DNA of 64,000 nt from Megalobrama amblycephala (GCF_018812025.1 NC_063054.1:30493806-30557805), one strand, 5' to 3'. Positions 1 through 12,175 are shown, counted from the first letter of the stretch. The notes: generated by a model from the letters alone, not told the origin. Numbers and translations are program-made.

Positions 1-30
1 TGTATGCTCACGGAAAGGAGGGGTTTAGAG

Positions 31-839
31 TAGAGGCTGACATTTTTTCGGGAATCCCACGGGTCACGGGATTCCCGTGGGATTCCTGCAGGATGGGAGT
101 CATCTTTGCTATTAATCACGGGATTTGGACGGTACAGGATAAATGGTTAACGGGAGCAGACGGGAGCGGGAATCAACCAATAGCAAAGACGACAAAAAAA
201 GAAAAAAGTAAATGCACCATTTTGTAGTTTCCTTTTAATATGCCTACAATGTAACGCAATTAAAAAATAACTACACGACCCAGCCGTCCCAGAAGCCATC
301 AGTGCTTTTTGTCACGGCTTCCCGCCGGAATTCAAAGAGCAGTGATGGAGGGAGCTAACAGCCGCGGAGAAGTCGATGTGGCAAAAAATGATTTACAGCG
401 CAAAGTCAGAAGTAATGACATGTCTATTAGTTTCACAGAACTGGTCGGAAAGTCTGAAATCTGAAAGTCTGGGTTTATTAAACTATTGTAGACATGGTGT
501 GAACTATGTACTGTTTTTCTTTTATTTGCTGTCTTCCATTGTCTGGAGAAAATCTAGAAACAGGGGCTCAGCAGCTGGTCTAAAACAGGATGGAGAGCAG
601 ATTAAATCAAATTCTATGTATTAACTAAACACTAATTGAAGAAAAAAATATATGGGAGCGGTACAGGAGCGGGAGTCAGTTTAAACAGGAGCGGGATGGG
701 AGTGGGAGTCAATTTACCAGGAGCGGGATGGGATGGGATTATTTTTTAAACTTTGGTCTGGGAGTGGGACGGGACAAGATTTATTTCTATGGGAGTGGGA
801 CGGGACAGGAGTGAAAATCCACTCCCGTGTCATCCTCTA
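31..839. mobile_element. Non-autonomous hAT-type DNA transposon, 809 bp
   Basis: The ends are inverted (TAGAGGCTGACA at the left, TGTCATCCTCTA at the right, one mismatch in 12). They are flanked by a perfect 8-bp target duplication GTTTAGAG at 23-30 and 840-847. An 8-bp duplication with TAGAGG-type termini is typical of hAT elements. Both ends are rich in GGGA/GGGAC repeats (CGGGAGCGGGA and similar), giving long subterminal GC-rich blocks as often seen in hAT elements. No full transposase is present. Confidence 0.88.
345..464 (+). pseudogene. Possible first-exon relic of the hAT element
   Basis: A 39-codon frame starts at an ATG in good context (GTGATGG) and begins MEGANSRGEVD. It lies centrally in the hAT element, where an autonomous parent would keep its first coding exon. 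I recognise no domain; there is no BED-finger Cys/His pattern. It may be chance. Confidence 0.2.
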
Positions 840-847
840 GTTTAGAG

Positions 848-1334
848 AGACTGATTCATTGAACTGCCTCCAACGAATCGTTTACAAAACATTGAGAACT
901 AAGAGGAAATTAAATGCATATTATGAGAAAACGAAAGTGTTTTCTGACCTTGCATGCATGTAAACCTGTTGTAGGAGACTCCCAAAACAATATTACGATT
1001 AATATTATAATATTAATCCTCTTACAGTATTGCTTATTCCTTTTGTACAAAGGAGTTCACATTTTGAAAACAACAAATGGCTTTAATAATAACCATAAAT
1101 GGGCTTTTTCTCTCTTGAAATAGCAGGAACATTAAAGTGTATTCCCTATGAAGGTTTAAGGCTATGACTGGCTGAGCATGACCTGAAAAGATCTGGAAAA
1201 AAATCAGTCATATTGGCCCTCAGGTGGTGCACTTGTTGACAGGACTGTATACAGAAGCGTTCAGCTGCTTTGGACACGTGCTCGTCCTGGACTGCTGTAG
1301 GATATCCGCAGTAGAAGAGTAAATGAGTAATCAC
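848..1334. other. Unassigned non-coding stretch
   Basis: AT-rich sequence. I see no recognisable repeat ends, RNA gene or protein similarity here. Short open frames (69 and 62 codons) have no recognisable motifs and are taken as chance. Confidence 0.5.
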
Positions 1335-1432
1335 CAGTCACTATTTTGTTTTTGTTTTTTTGGCGCACAAAAATATTCTTGTCGTTTTATAATATTAAGG
1401 TTAAACCACCGTAGTCACATGAACTGTTATAA

Positions 1433-2387
1433 AGGTGCCATCGAACGTTTTTTTACAAGATGTAATATAAGTCTAAGGTGTCCCCTGAATGTATCTGTGA
1501 AGTTGCAGCTCAAAATACCCCATAGATTTTTTTTAATTAATTTTTTTAACTGCCTATTTTGAGGCATAATTAGAAATGCGCCGATTCAGGCTGCGGCCCC
1601 TTTAAATCGCGCGCTCTCCGCCCCCTCCCGAGCTCTCGACTCTATCACTGCATAAACAAAGTTCACACAGCTAATATAACCCTCAAAATGGATCTTTATA
1701 AAGTGTTCGTCATGCAGCATGTCTAATCGCGTAAGTATAGTATTTATTTGGATGTTTACATTTGATTCTGAATGAGTTTGCTAGTGCTCCGTGGCTAACG
1801 GCTAATGCTACATTGTTGGAGAGATTTATAAAGAATGAAGATGTGTTTATGCATTATACAGACTGCAAATGTTTAATAATGAAAATAGCGATGGCTCGTC
1901 TCCGTGAATACAGTAAGAAACTATGATAACTTTAACCACATTTAACAGTACATTAGCAACATGCTAACGAAACATTTAGAAAGACAATTTACAAATATCA
2001 CTAAAAATATCATGTTATCATGGATCATGTCAGTTATTATTGCTCCATCTGCCATTTTTCGCTATTGTCCTTGCTTGCTTACCTAGTCTGATGATTCAGC
2101 TGTGCACAGATCCAGACGTTAATACTGGCTGCCCTTGTCTAATGCCTTGAACATGGGCTGGCATATGCAAATATTGAGGTCATACATATTAATGAGTCTG
2201 ACTGTTACGTAACAGTCGGTGTTATGTTGAGATTCGCCTGTTCTTCGGAGGTCTTTTAAACAAATGAGATTTATATAAGAAGGAGGAAACAATGGAGTTT
2301 GAGACTCACTGTATGTCATTTCCATGTACTGAACTCTCGTTATTCAACTATGCCAAGATAAATTCAATTTTTAATTCGATGGCACCT
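1433..2387 (+). mobile_element. Family A TTAA transposon, copy 1 (Kolobok-like)
   Basis: Inverted ends AGGTGCC...GGCACCT are flanked by ATAA (a decayed TTAA, 1429-1432) and TTAA (2388-2391). TTAA duplication with AG termini fits Kolobok; piggyBac is the alternative. About 955 bp, with no transposase. It shares its whole length with the copies at 12828, 16331, 21566, 28760 and 61283, all in this orientation. A minus-strand 68-codon frame recurs in copies 1 and 3, with a related one in copy 2, simply because the copies are related. This copy is nested in a family B fold-back element. Confidence 0.85.
2198..2219. promoter_or_regulatory. Palindromic D-box in family A copy 1
   Basis: A 22-bp inverted repeat with one mismatched pair near its ends, centred on GTTACGTAAC (2204-2213). 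That core matches the PAR-bZIP/E4BP4 site RTTAYGTAAY. A TATA-like TTATATAAG begins at 2271, about 50 bp downstream. Function is inferred only. Confidence 0.55.
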
Positions 2388-2625
2388 TTAAATACATCTT
2401 TAGTAGCTTTCTGGGCAATGAATGAATGTAAGAGTTAATTGTCTTGCTGGCGACGCAGGCCTCACTGAGCCATCGGATTTTATCAAAAATATCTTAATTT
2501 GTGTTCTGAAGATGAACGAAGGTCTTATGGCTGTAGAACGACATGAGGGTAAATAATTAATGACAGAATTTTCATTTTTGGGTGAACTAACCCTTTAATT
2601 TTGTTTTGTCAGTGCCATTGTCAGT

Positions 2626-2733
2626 CAGTGCCATTGTTTTGTCTCAAGATACACACCTGTAATTTTTCTAGTGCACGTTTATAAAAGCTACTTAAATACC
2701 CTAATTACCCTAAGCTCTGTTTGTGAAACCGGG
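2626..2733. mobile_element. Family C MITE, partial
   Basis: Ends TTTGTGAAACCGGG and carries TTTTGTCTCAAGATACACACC, matching the right half of the element at 54269-54502. The left half is missing; it abuts the family B end. Confidence 0.65.
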
Positions 2734-4618
2734 CCTATACTTCATCACCCAATGCCAGATAACCCGAAACATCTTTATACAAGGTGTAAACAGTGTCAGC
2801 GATAAAGTGCTGTGTAAGGTCCTTGTAAACTGCACTATAAGCCCAGCAGTTAAAATGCCACCTTCATAACTGATTCAAACTGAACAGCCCACAAGATGGT
2901 CATGAACATTATCCCTAAAAAAAGTGAGATACTAATTACAGAAACACCTTATTGGCATAAAGACCTCAGGCTGAACTTGCAGGTTTTACAGCTTATTTTT
3001 AAGCCCCTCAAAGAGTCATGAATTCACAGAAAAACATTACAGCAGACACTGCAGCAGGGTCTTGTTCTACCCACGATGCTTTGCAGGATGAACTACTCCC
3101 TTTAGCACGGCTCCTTTGGCTGTACAGTGCTGAGTAATAACAGAGAGGTTAATGTGAGGCACAACTGATCATAATTGGGATTCTGGGACCAGGAAGTGAT
3201 TAATGTGGTTAGAGGAATGTTTTATCAGAGGCACAGGACAAATTTAGCAAGCTGTGGATTGTGTTAAGGGCACTCTCACTTTGTAATGTTTGGAAAATAA
3301 GAAACTTATTGAAGTGCATTAGGTGCTGAGTGGTTTAAGTGCATTTCTATGTGGTTGCTAGGGTCTTCTGGATGGTTGCTAGGTGACTTCTTGCATGCCC
3401 AAGTCAAAAAGCTTACCCAGAATGCTCCTTATGGCTTGAATCTCTTCTTTCGATGTAAGTCTCAGTGTTGTTATTGTCATCTGAAACTATTTTTGAACTG
3501 TTTTTGATAATTGAATTAAGCTGAAATAAAATAATATATAAATATTAGATAAAAAAATTGTGTTTTGGCTGAAGTTGAAGTATTAAAGTTATTAAAACTG
3601 AAATAAAAATAAATTAAGTATAAATTAAAATATAAACATTTCTTAAAAGCTATAATGGCTTTATTGTGAAAATGTAAATAAAGAAAAAACATATTTGAAA
3701 CATATTTTTCTGGTAAAATAACACAGGTAAGTCTATGGGATATTTTTGACATCTGATCGCTTAGAAAAATAATAGCACAATTATGCACAGATATGCACTG
3801 AACTGTAATATTCATGGTTAGGGATTTGTTTAAATCATGCACACAATAAAACACCACAATAATTAATTATTGCCTTGGCAAACTCCATTAATGGTTCAAA
3901 AATAACATTCATTTTTCTCTTTATAATGGACAAAGAATTCATGTTTCTCTAAATGGCTGAGCTAATTAAACACTGAATATTAATACATACATCTGAAAAG
4001 CTTTCACAGGTTTCAAATTATCAACACAATGAACAAATCTTTCATAAAAACAAAGCTAGGAATAAATTGCTATTGTCAAAATATTATCAGGCAAACCCAT
4101 TCAAAAGGCTTTTTAAGAGGAATGCAAGGGCAAATACCAACAAACACCCTGCATATGAACGCAAACACAACCATGACTCTACAGTTCTCCATTTATAGCA
4201 ACCCGTGCAGCTGTTCTGCAAATGTGATGTACAGATTGCAAATGAAGCACGAGATTGCTTAATTCAAAGATGAGCTTTGGATTAAGCCTGAGTAGGTATA
4301 TTACATGTTTGCAGTGCACCCCCCTCCAGCCCCGACTCACATCTGGTCTCTGTGTCAGACTCAAAATCACTCAAAATTACTCTCAAGTCAGCTGATTACC
4401 CAGATGACGTGTAAATGACGGCTCTACCACAATCCCAAATCATGACTGTAAATCCACTTTAATTCCCCAAGCAATCTATGTAACCACTACAGCAGCTGTT
4501 TGTGTGTTTTCTGATTGGAGTTCTGCATTAATCACTGATAATCTAAGCAATGATTTATTGAGCAGAGCCTGTGGAAGCATATTTCTAAAAGTATTGTCTA
4601 TTTTATACAAATACTTCC
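2734..4618. other. Long unassigned stretch
   Basis: About 1.9 kb with no gene. The only internal structure I see is a short direct duplication GTGGTTGCTAGGGTCTTCT / ATGGTTGCTAGGTGACTTCT at about 3351-3391, a GGTTGCTAGG unit that I associate with fish repeats. The 113-codon minus frame near 3516-3857 is low-complexity AT-rich sequence, not a recognisable protein. Confidence 0.5.
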
Positions 4619-4622
4619 TTAA

Positions 4623-4930
4623 AGTTGCAGTCCGCAACTTTTTTTGTGTTAAAAATGTACAAAAAATATATAATGAGAATATACAACATGAATCCATTTT
4701 CCAAACCGTGTTTTTGTCTTATCCTGAATCATTATGGTACACTTATAATAAGTGTTTATATTCGGACTATTTCAGACCGGACTGGTAGGACTCGCCGCAG
4801 AGTATCACAGTAACTGCGTGACTCGCCATAGACATACACGGAGAAAAGTAGCTCCGGCAAGAATGTTCCTCCGCAAGACGCGTGCAGTTCTGTTTATTAA
4901 CCACTAGAGGGCCAAAAATCGCTTTAAATT
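4623..4930. mobile_element. TTAA element, 5' part
   Basis: Begins TTAA then AGTTGCAGTCCGCAACTTTT, the same TTAA-AG arrangement as the other Kolobok-like elements here. GC rises over 4780-4910. A CTCF-like core CCACTAGAGGGCC is at 4901-4913. I could not find the matching right end, so the 3' limit is arbitrary. Confidence 0.5.
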
Positions 4931-4989
4931 ACAACACAAAAATATTCATTTGCTCACTAATATGTCTTTTGTTTTAAAAGACAAACAAT

Positions 4990-6260
4990 ATATCACTGTA
5001 AACCCTAACGCTCAAAATAATTGGTTTGACTAGGACAAACTTAGTAAACAAATTAGTTCAGTCAAATTAACTTATTATTACTAGCTAATTAGCACTTTCT
5101 TTTTCTTTCAAGTTCACAGAACTGATATATTTTAAAGAGTTAGTTCACCCAAAAATAATGTCATTAATTACCCTCATGTCCTTCTACACCCGTAAGACCT
5201 CCGTTCATCTTCAGAACACAAATTAAGATTTTTTTGATGAAATCCAATGGCTCAGTGAGGCCTGCATTCATCTCTCAAGATCCATAAAGGTACAGTGGAT
5301 CAACTTTAATATTATAAAGCGACAACAATATTTTTTGTGCGCCAAAAAAACAAAATGACGACTTTTTAACAGTATCTATTTCAAAGCTTCGGAGCTTTAC
5401 GAATCAAATCAGTGATTCGGATCGCGTATCAAACAGCCAAACTGCTGAAATCATGTGACTTTGGTGCTCTGAACCACTGATTCGATTCGTAAAGCTCCGA
5501 AGCTTCATGAAGCAGTGTTCTGAAACAGATATTGTTAAAAAATCATTACTTTGGGGTTTTTTTGGCACACAAAAAATATTCTCGTCACTTTATAATATTA
5601 AAGTTGAACCACTGTAGTCACATGAACTGATTTAAATATGTTTTTAGTACCTTTATGGATCTTGAGAGAGGAAGTACCATTGCTGTGAATGCAGGCCTCA
5701 CTGAGCCATCGGATTTCATAAAAAAAAACTTAATTTGTGTTCTGAAGATGAATGAAGGTCTTACAGGTGTAGAACGACATGAGGGTGAGTAATAAATGAC
5801 ATTTTAATTTTTAGTAAACTGAACTGTTTCATTGTTTTGAATTTTATAACTTATTTTTCTTTTAATTTAGACAAGCTTAAGTTTAACTGAAACTGGGCTG
5901 GGATTTCTATTTCCCAGCATGCTTTCCCCATGGCACTCAAAAGGGAGAGTAAATGCTAAAATTAAGTGTTATATAATGTTTTTTTTTTTTTCAAGATTAA
6001 TTTTAAGTGGGAGATTTAGTAGTGATTAATGTTTTGTTATGCTAATTTAGAAGAGTTTCTGTTAATGTGGGTTTTTGGAGAGTTAGCATCATGGTAACAA
6101 GTGGTGCATGTGGCTTGATTTGAGAGCAAGTATGTTAAATGTTTTATATTGCTGTACTCATTCAGCAAATGCTATACAATGCTATTGTTAATATGTTGAT
6201 AAATTAACAAGGTAGCATTTTTATAACTAACTAATTTTACACTAATAAGAATCTTTACAG
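4990..6260. mobile_element. Possible TIR element interrupted by family B
   Basis: TCACTGTAAA near 4994 and TTTACAGTGA near 6254 are inverted. They bracket sequence also seen reversed near 30640-30690 (a CCAGCATGCTTT motif followed by AT-rich tail). Only about 10 bp of terminal repeat is visible, so the boundaries are weak. The fold-back element at 5136-5815 would be nested in it. Confidence 0.3.
5136..5815. mobile_element. Fold-back TTAA element (family B), long form
   Basis: The left arm starts TTAA-AGAGTTAGTTCACCC. The two arms (about 5136-5420 and 5480-5815) are reverse complements sharing recognisable blocks (GCTCAGTGAGGCCTGC / GCAGGCCTCACTGAGC; CGAAGCTTC; GCGCCAAAAAAAC). The whole element could fold into one long hairpin. 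The right terminus has lost its GGGTGAACTAACCCT end. There is no coding capacity. Confidence 0.8.
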
Positions 6261-6609
6261 TGAGGTTACGTGATAATTTTAGGTTAAATTAATTAGTGTG
6301 CTTAAACATTTCAAGTCAAGAATAATTAAACTTTGAATTTCTTAACAAAAATTTGATGCAACTGATTGCCTCAATTTTTGAGTTTTGCCAATTTATTTGG
6401 GATTACGGTGTAATTCTAATATAACTAGTTAAGGATAATGACACAATGGGTAATCATGTATAGATGTTGGGACAAACGAATGTAATTTTAAACTCTATGG
6501 TGTACTCTTTTGTGGAAAAAAACAAGATAAGATATTACTGGTTTTACAGACTTGGACATCTATTAAACAGACAGATAAATCACAGTCATACTGTGATAAA
6601 AGATTCAAT
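5816..6609. other. Unassigned AT-rich stretch
   Basis: Contains a CCCAGCATGCTTTCCCC segment near 5914 and otherwise AT-rich sequence. No gene is seen. The first part may belong to the weakly supported element at 4990-6260. Confidence 0.4.
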
Positions 6610-6834
6610 GGTAAAACTTTACAATGAGGTTCCATTAATGCCTTAACTAACATTAATGAACAATACATTTGTTGCAGTGTTTATTGTTAGCTCAGGTCCA
6701 TTAAATATGAACAGAAATAACTTTTGATTTCAATAATGTATTAGTAAATGTTGAAATTACCATCAATTAAGATTTAAAAATGTTTTAGACATATTTTTAA
6801 GTTTTCAAATGTAACCTTATTGTAAAGTGTTACC
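6610..6834. mobile_element. Short MITE, GGTAA...TTACC ends
   Basis: GGTAAAACTTTACAATGAGG at the left and CCTTATTGTAAAGTGTTACC at the right are imperfect inverted repeats. The flanks GATTCAAT and AATTAAAT agree at 6 of 8 positions, compatible with an old 8-bp hAT-type duplication. A partial reversed relative lies at about 9793-10038. Confidence 0.7.
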
Positions 6835-7073
6835 AATTAAATCAATATTTTAATTCAGAAAAACACTCTGGACTCCCCAAATGTCAACACAGAAGGTCAC
6901 TTTTCTACTGCATTGCTACATGATGATTTCAAAATTGAAATTATAACATATTCCAAGCATTGCTTGCCATTTTGTGGGAATTTGCTGCCATCTAGTGAAA
7001 AAACGTTGTACTGTATATTCTTTATATTTGGGCCTGATATGGCCAAACTCAAAAGAGCCTACTCCCGACTGAG

Positions 7074-8053
7074 TTACGTAATCAGATTACTTTTTTCAAG
7101 TAACGAGTAAAGTAATGCATTACTTTTATATTTACAACAAAATATCTGAGTCATTTTTTCAAATAAGTAATGCAAGTAACTTTGTTTTCCCATTTATTGA
7201 CTGACAGCTCTCCTGTCCCCATGTTGAGAGAAATCGGGAGTAAGTGCAGAGGCGTCGTGTGCGCTGTTTGACCTTGAGGGTTATTCTATCTAGACTAAAT
7301 GTGAGCAGGCATTTACTCATCTCACTTGCACAAAAACAGATTTAGTATTTCTCAAAATGAATAAAACAGTAAAAGGAGAACTCAGCATATTTACGCAAAC
7401 CTGCAATAAATGAATATGTTAAATTACACAAATATACTTTGGTCTGGTTTCACAGACAGGGCTTAGATTAAGCCAGGATTAGGTCTTAGTTAAATTAGGA
7501 CATTTAAGTAGCTTTTATAAACACGCTTTTGAAAAAAAATATTACTGGAGTGCATCAAGTGACAAGTCACAAGTGCAAGTTGCTTTCAGTTAAGACAGCT
7601 CAAACATACATTTTAGTCTGGAACTAGGTTTAAGCCTTGTCTGTGAAACTGGGCATTTATGTATTTAATCTCACTTTATAATGCAATGCCTTTGCTGTTG
7701 ACCTTTCGATGATCCAATTCAACCATACTAATAAGCAAAAATGACTTTAGTTAAACATCACATGGTTTGTCTTTTATGGTTTTGTTTTCATTGCTGCGCC
7801 CTCTACTGTACAGGCATGATTTTGCATTTCCTTCAGCCTGCTTATTCATTTCACTTTTAGTACATTTGCCAAAAATATAACTTATTTTGTTGTTGTTGTT
7901 ATTATTTAAAAACAAACAAGAAATCCCAACCCAGGAGACAAAAAGTAACGCAAAAAAATATTGTGACACATTACTTTCCATAAAAAGTAACTCAATAAGT
8001 TACTTTTTTGGGGAGTAATGCATTACTTTTAAATGTAACTTTACCCAACATTG
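7074..8053. mobile_element. hAT-like element with a nested MITE
   Basis: The right end reads ACTTTACCCAACATTG, whose reverse complement CAATGTTGGGTAAAGT resembles hAT termini of the CAGTGTTGGG kind. Both ends carry repeats of AAAAGTAATGCATTACT, direct and inverted. The exact left terminus is eroded and I saw no clean target duplication. It is interrupted by the family C MITE at 7443-7653. Confidence 0.6.
7443..7653. mobile_element. Family C MITE
   Basis: CTGGTTTCACAGACAGGGCT at the left is the inverted partner of GCCTTGTCTGTGAAACTGGG at the right. Related copies lie at 54269-54502 and, partial, at 2626-2733. It contains the characteristic TTATAAACACGCTTTT and CTTAGTTAAATTAGGACATT segments. 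Nested in a hAT-like element. Confidence 0.8.
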
Positions 8054-8054
8054 C

Positions 8055-8628
8055 TCCAGAGTCTCTATGATGTTCTAGATATCGCTTGGGTCCCGTCCTC
8101 AATGTATGGATTTTTTATTTTTTTTTAATCATGCACCAGGTGGATGAAACAAAATGCATGGAAAAGTAATAACACACATCTCTTGTTGTGCTACAGATTT
8201 GTTAAAACCTAAATATAGATTAGCAAACAGGTATATGAAGAAAGAAATAGAGATAACCGATTACATGCTGTACCTATGTTCTATAATTAGTCATTAACAC
8301 TTATTAACACTGAAATGATTTTGACTGCCAAATGAGATCACTTCATCTTGAGTATCTAACAATGCAATATCTGCTTAAGAATTCAAAGAATAAAGTCTGC
8401 ATAATGCCCCGGTTTTGCACAAATAAGCAGATAATGCTGTTCATCACATATTAATGTGGCCCTTGACTTGCCCAAAGGCCTCAACAATGATCTAACGTGC
8501 CAAAATGATTCCTAAGTAATCAACAAAGCTTGTAAAGTGCCTGAGGTTAGTTTCACTGACATTCTGCTTTTTCAAGGCATTAGGAAGAGCAAATATGGTT
8601 ATATATTTGCTTTAAAGATACCTCAACT
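8055..8628. other. Unassigned stretch
   Basis: AT-rich, with no recognisable gene, repeat terminus or RNA gene. Confidence 0.5.
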
Positions 8629-9005
8629 AAAAAATTCGGTGATGCTGCTTTTAGCTGTTATGCTCCTCACCTCTGGAACAACCTTTGAGAGAACATAAGA
8701 TGTGCTGAAAACATTAATAGCTTTAAATCTAAATTAAACATGTATCTTTTTAGTCTGGCCTTCCTGTAAAATCTTATAAAACCTCTTTATATTTTGTGTT
8801 TTGCTTTGTTTGTAATGTTGTATTTTATTTTTCATATTTTGATTTTTATAAATTCTATTATTCTATTATCTTATTATGTATTTTTATGGGTCTATTTTAC
8901 TTTTTAATTGTTTTTTTTAATTTTATTAATTGCTGTATCTATTGGTTCCTTGTCAAGCACTTTGAATTGCATTAATTTGTTTAGAAAAGTGCTATATAAA
9001 TAAAA
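8629..9005 (+). mobile_element. 3' end of a non-LTR retrotransposon (L2/CR1-like)
   Basis: A 46-codon frame (8629-8769) has one internal stop. It contains FGDAAFSCYAPHLWNNL, then ENIRCAENINSFKSKL and YLFSLAF. The W-N-x-L...F-K-x-x-L...Y-L-F pattern is the C-terminal tail of ORF2 in L2/CR1-type LINEs. It is followed by about 230 bp of T-rich 3' UTR and the ending AAAGTGCTATATAAATAAA (8985-9003), a typical 3' end for such elements. Nothing upstream (endonuclease, reverse transcriptase) remains, so this is a 5'-truncated dead copy. Confidence 0.75.
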
Positions 9006-10425
9006 TGTGCTTGCTTTAATATTCTGGTATTATTCCTGTTGTAAAATTAAATAAAACAAAATAAATAGCATTTTTATTTGTAAATGCACATAAATAAAAT
9101 TCATGACATAGGAGTTATGAGAATACAAATTCGAAATTAGGACATGAGTCAAGTGACATAAAAATTCGACTTGATTTAAATTTCATAATTATAAAATATA
9201 AAAAGTCATTATTATGACAGAAAGTCATAATTTTGGATGGGAAAGAGAAAAAAAAAAAACGTGAAATGTGCCTTTATGTGAATTTTATGTGCAATTCCGA
9301 CTATGACCACCAGGGGACACACACGCACCACAATCCAACTGCTTCTGTGGAAGACCTGTCTGAAGTTTGAAGCTGTCTTCTCCTGTCTTTAACACTTACA
9401 CATCAGGCAGAGACAGTCCTAAACGTTTGTCATGTCAGTCTCACTCTCTGCTCTGCCAGTAAATGCAAAGGAGAAGCACAAAAAAGTGACAGAGGCTTCT
9501 TTCAGAGGCTTACCATCTGATTAGCCTTTTGCTCCATTTATTCGCTGCTTTACTGATCAATGGGAGATTGATTGAGCTTTTTGTGCTCTTCGTGTTACAA
9601 TTATCTGGAATTTGAGCCAGACAGGATAATACCAGGATATAAAAGACTTCAGACAGTTTGGGGATTGAAAATGGACCTAATCTCAACATTACAGCTTCTT
9701 ATGGTTATTGTTTAGAACCTTTCTTTTACTTTGCTATAGTAGATTGCATTCAGTTTACTGCAGACCGAGACCAAAAGCTTTGTATACACCACTATTATCT
9801 TATTTGTTAATGCATCTATGAACTAACAGTGTGCAATTGAGCTTTTATTAACCTTGGCTAATGTTAGTTAATAGTGCATTAACTAAAGTTAACAGATACA
9901 ACTTGGATCTGAAAAATAGGCCTATTAGTAAATTAACATGAACTGAGATCAATAAATGCAATAGCCTATTAGTATTGTCCATTCATTGTTCATGTTAACT
10001 GTAATATTAACAAATGAAACCTCATTGCAAAGTGTTCCCTTTATATAAGATTAATTATATTTATATAATTTGCTATTTACACACTTTGACACAGTCTACA
10101 CATTGTGAAAGACAATTATATATCTAAAGCAACTTTAAAAATCATGCAACAACCAAAACGCTGCTTGTGCTCCTAACCATTTCCCTTCACATCTCAGTTC
10201 ATTTCTAACCACAGGTCCTCAGTAGCAGTAAATCTCAGATGCAGGATGCTGGTTCTGCCTCACAGGGAATCTGATGGATCACCTCCACCCTGCATATAAG
10301 CCATGATCAAGAACGCTAGCCCACCCAGCTCCCCGGAATACTGATAGGATTACATTCGACTCTAAAACTTTAGCTTCTGCAAAACTTCTTGCATATATAT
10401 ATAGTATAGTATAGTAAGTATAGTA
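9006..10425. other. Unassigned stretch with MITE fragment and microsatellite
   Basis: Contains a reversed partial relative of the 6610 MITE at about 9793-10038 (AACCTCATTGCAAAGTGTTCC near 10018) and a degenerate TATAG microsatellite at about 10394-10425. A CTCF-like CCACCAGGGGAC is at 9307-9318. No gene. Confidence 0.5.
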
Positions 10426-11068
10426 TGGGTGTTTCTGCAATTACGGGCACTTTTGACTCTCAATTAAAAAAAAAAAAAATCAACATCAACCTCTATGAAT
10501 TTCACCATCACAATCTGTAATACATATAAAAATGTACACAAAATTGAATGTAGACGTTAAGATTTTAATCTGGAACATATTTAGTTTTTATGGTTCTCTT
10601 CTTCTTACAAAATGTCCATACCTCAACATTACAATAACGGTAATTTTATACACTTTTCGTTTTTAAATGTCTATAAAAATGTAATACATTTACATAGTTA
10701 CTTTCAAGATTTGTCCATTTTTGTAAATACAGATATTAAAAAATAATTTAAAATAAGGGGATTTTATGTTATTCTTTATGCCATGGAAAATTTTGATGCT
10801 AACCTTAGAGAACAATTGTTTTAATACATGACAAAGATAATATATTTCGCTTTTTATGACAAATATTGTCATTTAAATGTGTAAATCATATCTACTGAAG
10901 GGTTAAAATAATTTTTGCAAACAACAGTCTGATTAATAATTAAAATAAATCAACACCTAAAAATGCTGCGGTAAAGACATGTCGGAAATGACATTTTTGC
11001 TAATATTGTTGATAACTGGCAGCTGACAAGGTCTGATACATCAGTTTTGACTTTTAGCACCACATATA

Positions 11069-12007
11069 CAGTACAGTCCAAAAGTTTGGAACCACTAAGA
11101 TTTTTAATGTTTTTAAAAGAAGTTTCGTCTGCTCACCAAGGCTACATTTATTTAATTAAAAATACAGTAAAAAACAGTAATATTGTGAAATATTATTACA
11201 ATTTAAAATAACTGTTTTCTATTTGAATATATTTCACAAAGTAATTTATTCCTGTGATGGCAAAGCTGAATTTTCAGCATCATTACTCCAGTCTTCAGTG
11301 TCACATGATCCTTCAGAAATCATTCTAATATGCTGATTTGGTGCTCAATAAACATTTAATGTGTACAATTGTACAAAATATTTGTGTACAATATTTTTTT
11401 TCAGGATTATTTGATGAATAGAAAGTTCAAAAGAACAGTGTTTATCTGAAATCTAATCTTTTGTAACATTATAAATGTCTTTACTGCCACTTTTGATTGA
11501 TTTAATGCATCCTTGCTGAATAAAAGTATTCATTTCTTTAATTTCTTTTCAAAAAAATAAAAATAAAAATTCTTACTGACCCCAAACTTTTGAACGGTAG
11601 TGTATAATGCTACAGAAGCTTTGTATTTCAGATAAATGCTGTTCTTTTGAACTTTCTATTCATCAAGGAATCCTGAAAAAAAAAAGTACACAACTGTTTT
11701 CAACATTGAAAATAATCATAAATGTTTCTTGAGCATCAAATCAGCATATTAGAATGATTTCTGAAGGATCATGTGACACTGAAGACTGGAGTAACGATGC
11801 TGAAAATTCAGCTTTGCATCACAGGAATAAATTACTTTGTCAAATATATTTAAATAGTACACAGTTATTTTAAATTGTAATAATATTTCACAATATTACT
11901 GTTTTTTACTGTATTTTTAATTAAATAAATGTAGCCTTGGTGAGCAGACGAAACTTCTTTTAAAAACATTAAAAATCTTAGTGGTTCCAAACTTTTGGAC
12001 TGTACTG
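11069..12007. mobile_element. Family D inverted pair (939-bp palindrome), TA-flanked
   Basis: The ends CAGTACAGTCCAAAAGTTTG and its reverse complement are flanked by TA (11067-11068, 12008-12009), fitting Tc1/mariner-type integration. The left unit (to about 11605, ending AACTTTTGAACGGTAGTGTA) is a whole family D copy. It is followed by a shorter inverted copy (about 11625-12007). Arms share AAGCTGAATTTTCAGCATCA and GTGTCACATGATCCTTCAGA and their complements. Other D copies: 19770, 28549, 31866, 51070, 52275, 63195. Confidence 0.8.
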
Positions 12008-12072
12008 TACATGTATTCAAAAGTAATATAAATGAATATTTAAAATGTAGTTCAAAATACACAATTACTAAG

Positions 12073-12175
12073 CTGTGCGTTTCCCGAAAGCATTGTTAGC
12101 CAACTATGGTCGTAAGTCCCATTGAACTCTATTGGTAACAATGGAACTTGCGACCATATGGGAAACGCATCCCTG
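12073..12175. mobile_element. Small MITE, GTGCGTTTCCC ends
   Basis: CTGTGCGTTTCCCGAAAGCA at the left pairs with TATGGGAAACGCATCCCTG at the right. The longer relative at 46217-46883 has the same terminal sequences and the internal GGAACTTGCGA motif. Nested in element K. Confidence 0.65.

Larger units (their letters stand above)
1335..2594. mobile_element. Fold-back TTAA element (family B), right arm, split by family A
   Basis: Sequence at about 1335-1432 and 2392-2594 matches the right arm of the long fold-back elements at 50025-50859 and 56401-57195, and ends GGGTGAACTAACCCT followed by TTAA (2595-2598). The arm is interrupted inside its GAACTGTTTTAAATATG segment by the family A element at 1433-2387. 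The left arm is missing, so only half of the original palindrome remains. Confidence 0.85.

Noticed and set aside
1433..2387. Assigning family A to piggyBac
   Set aside because: The TTAA duplication fits, but piggyBac ends usually begin CC, whereas these begin AG as in Kolobok. Left as Kolobok-like, piggyBac possible.
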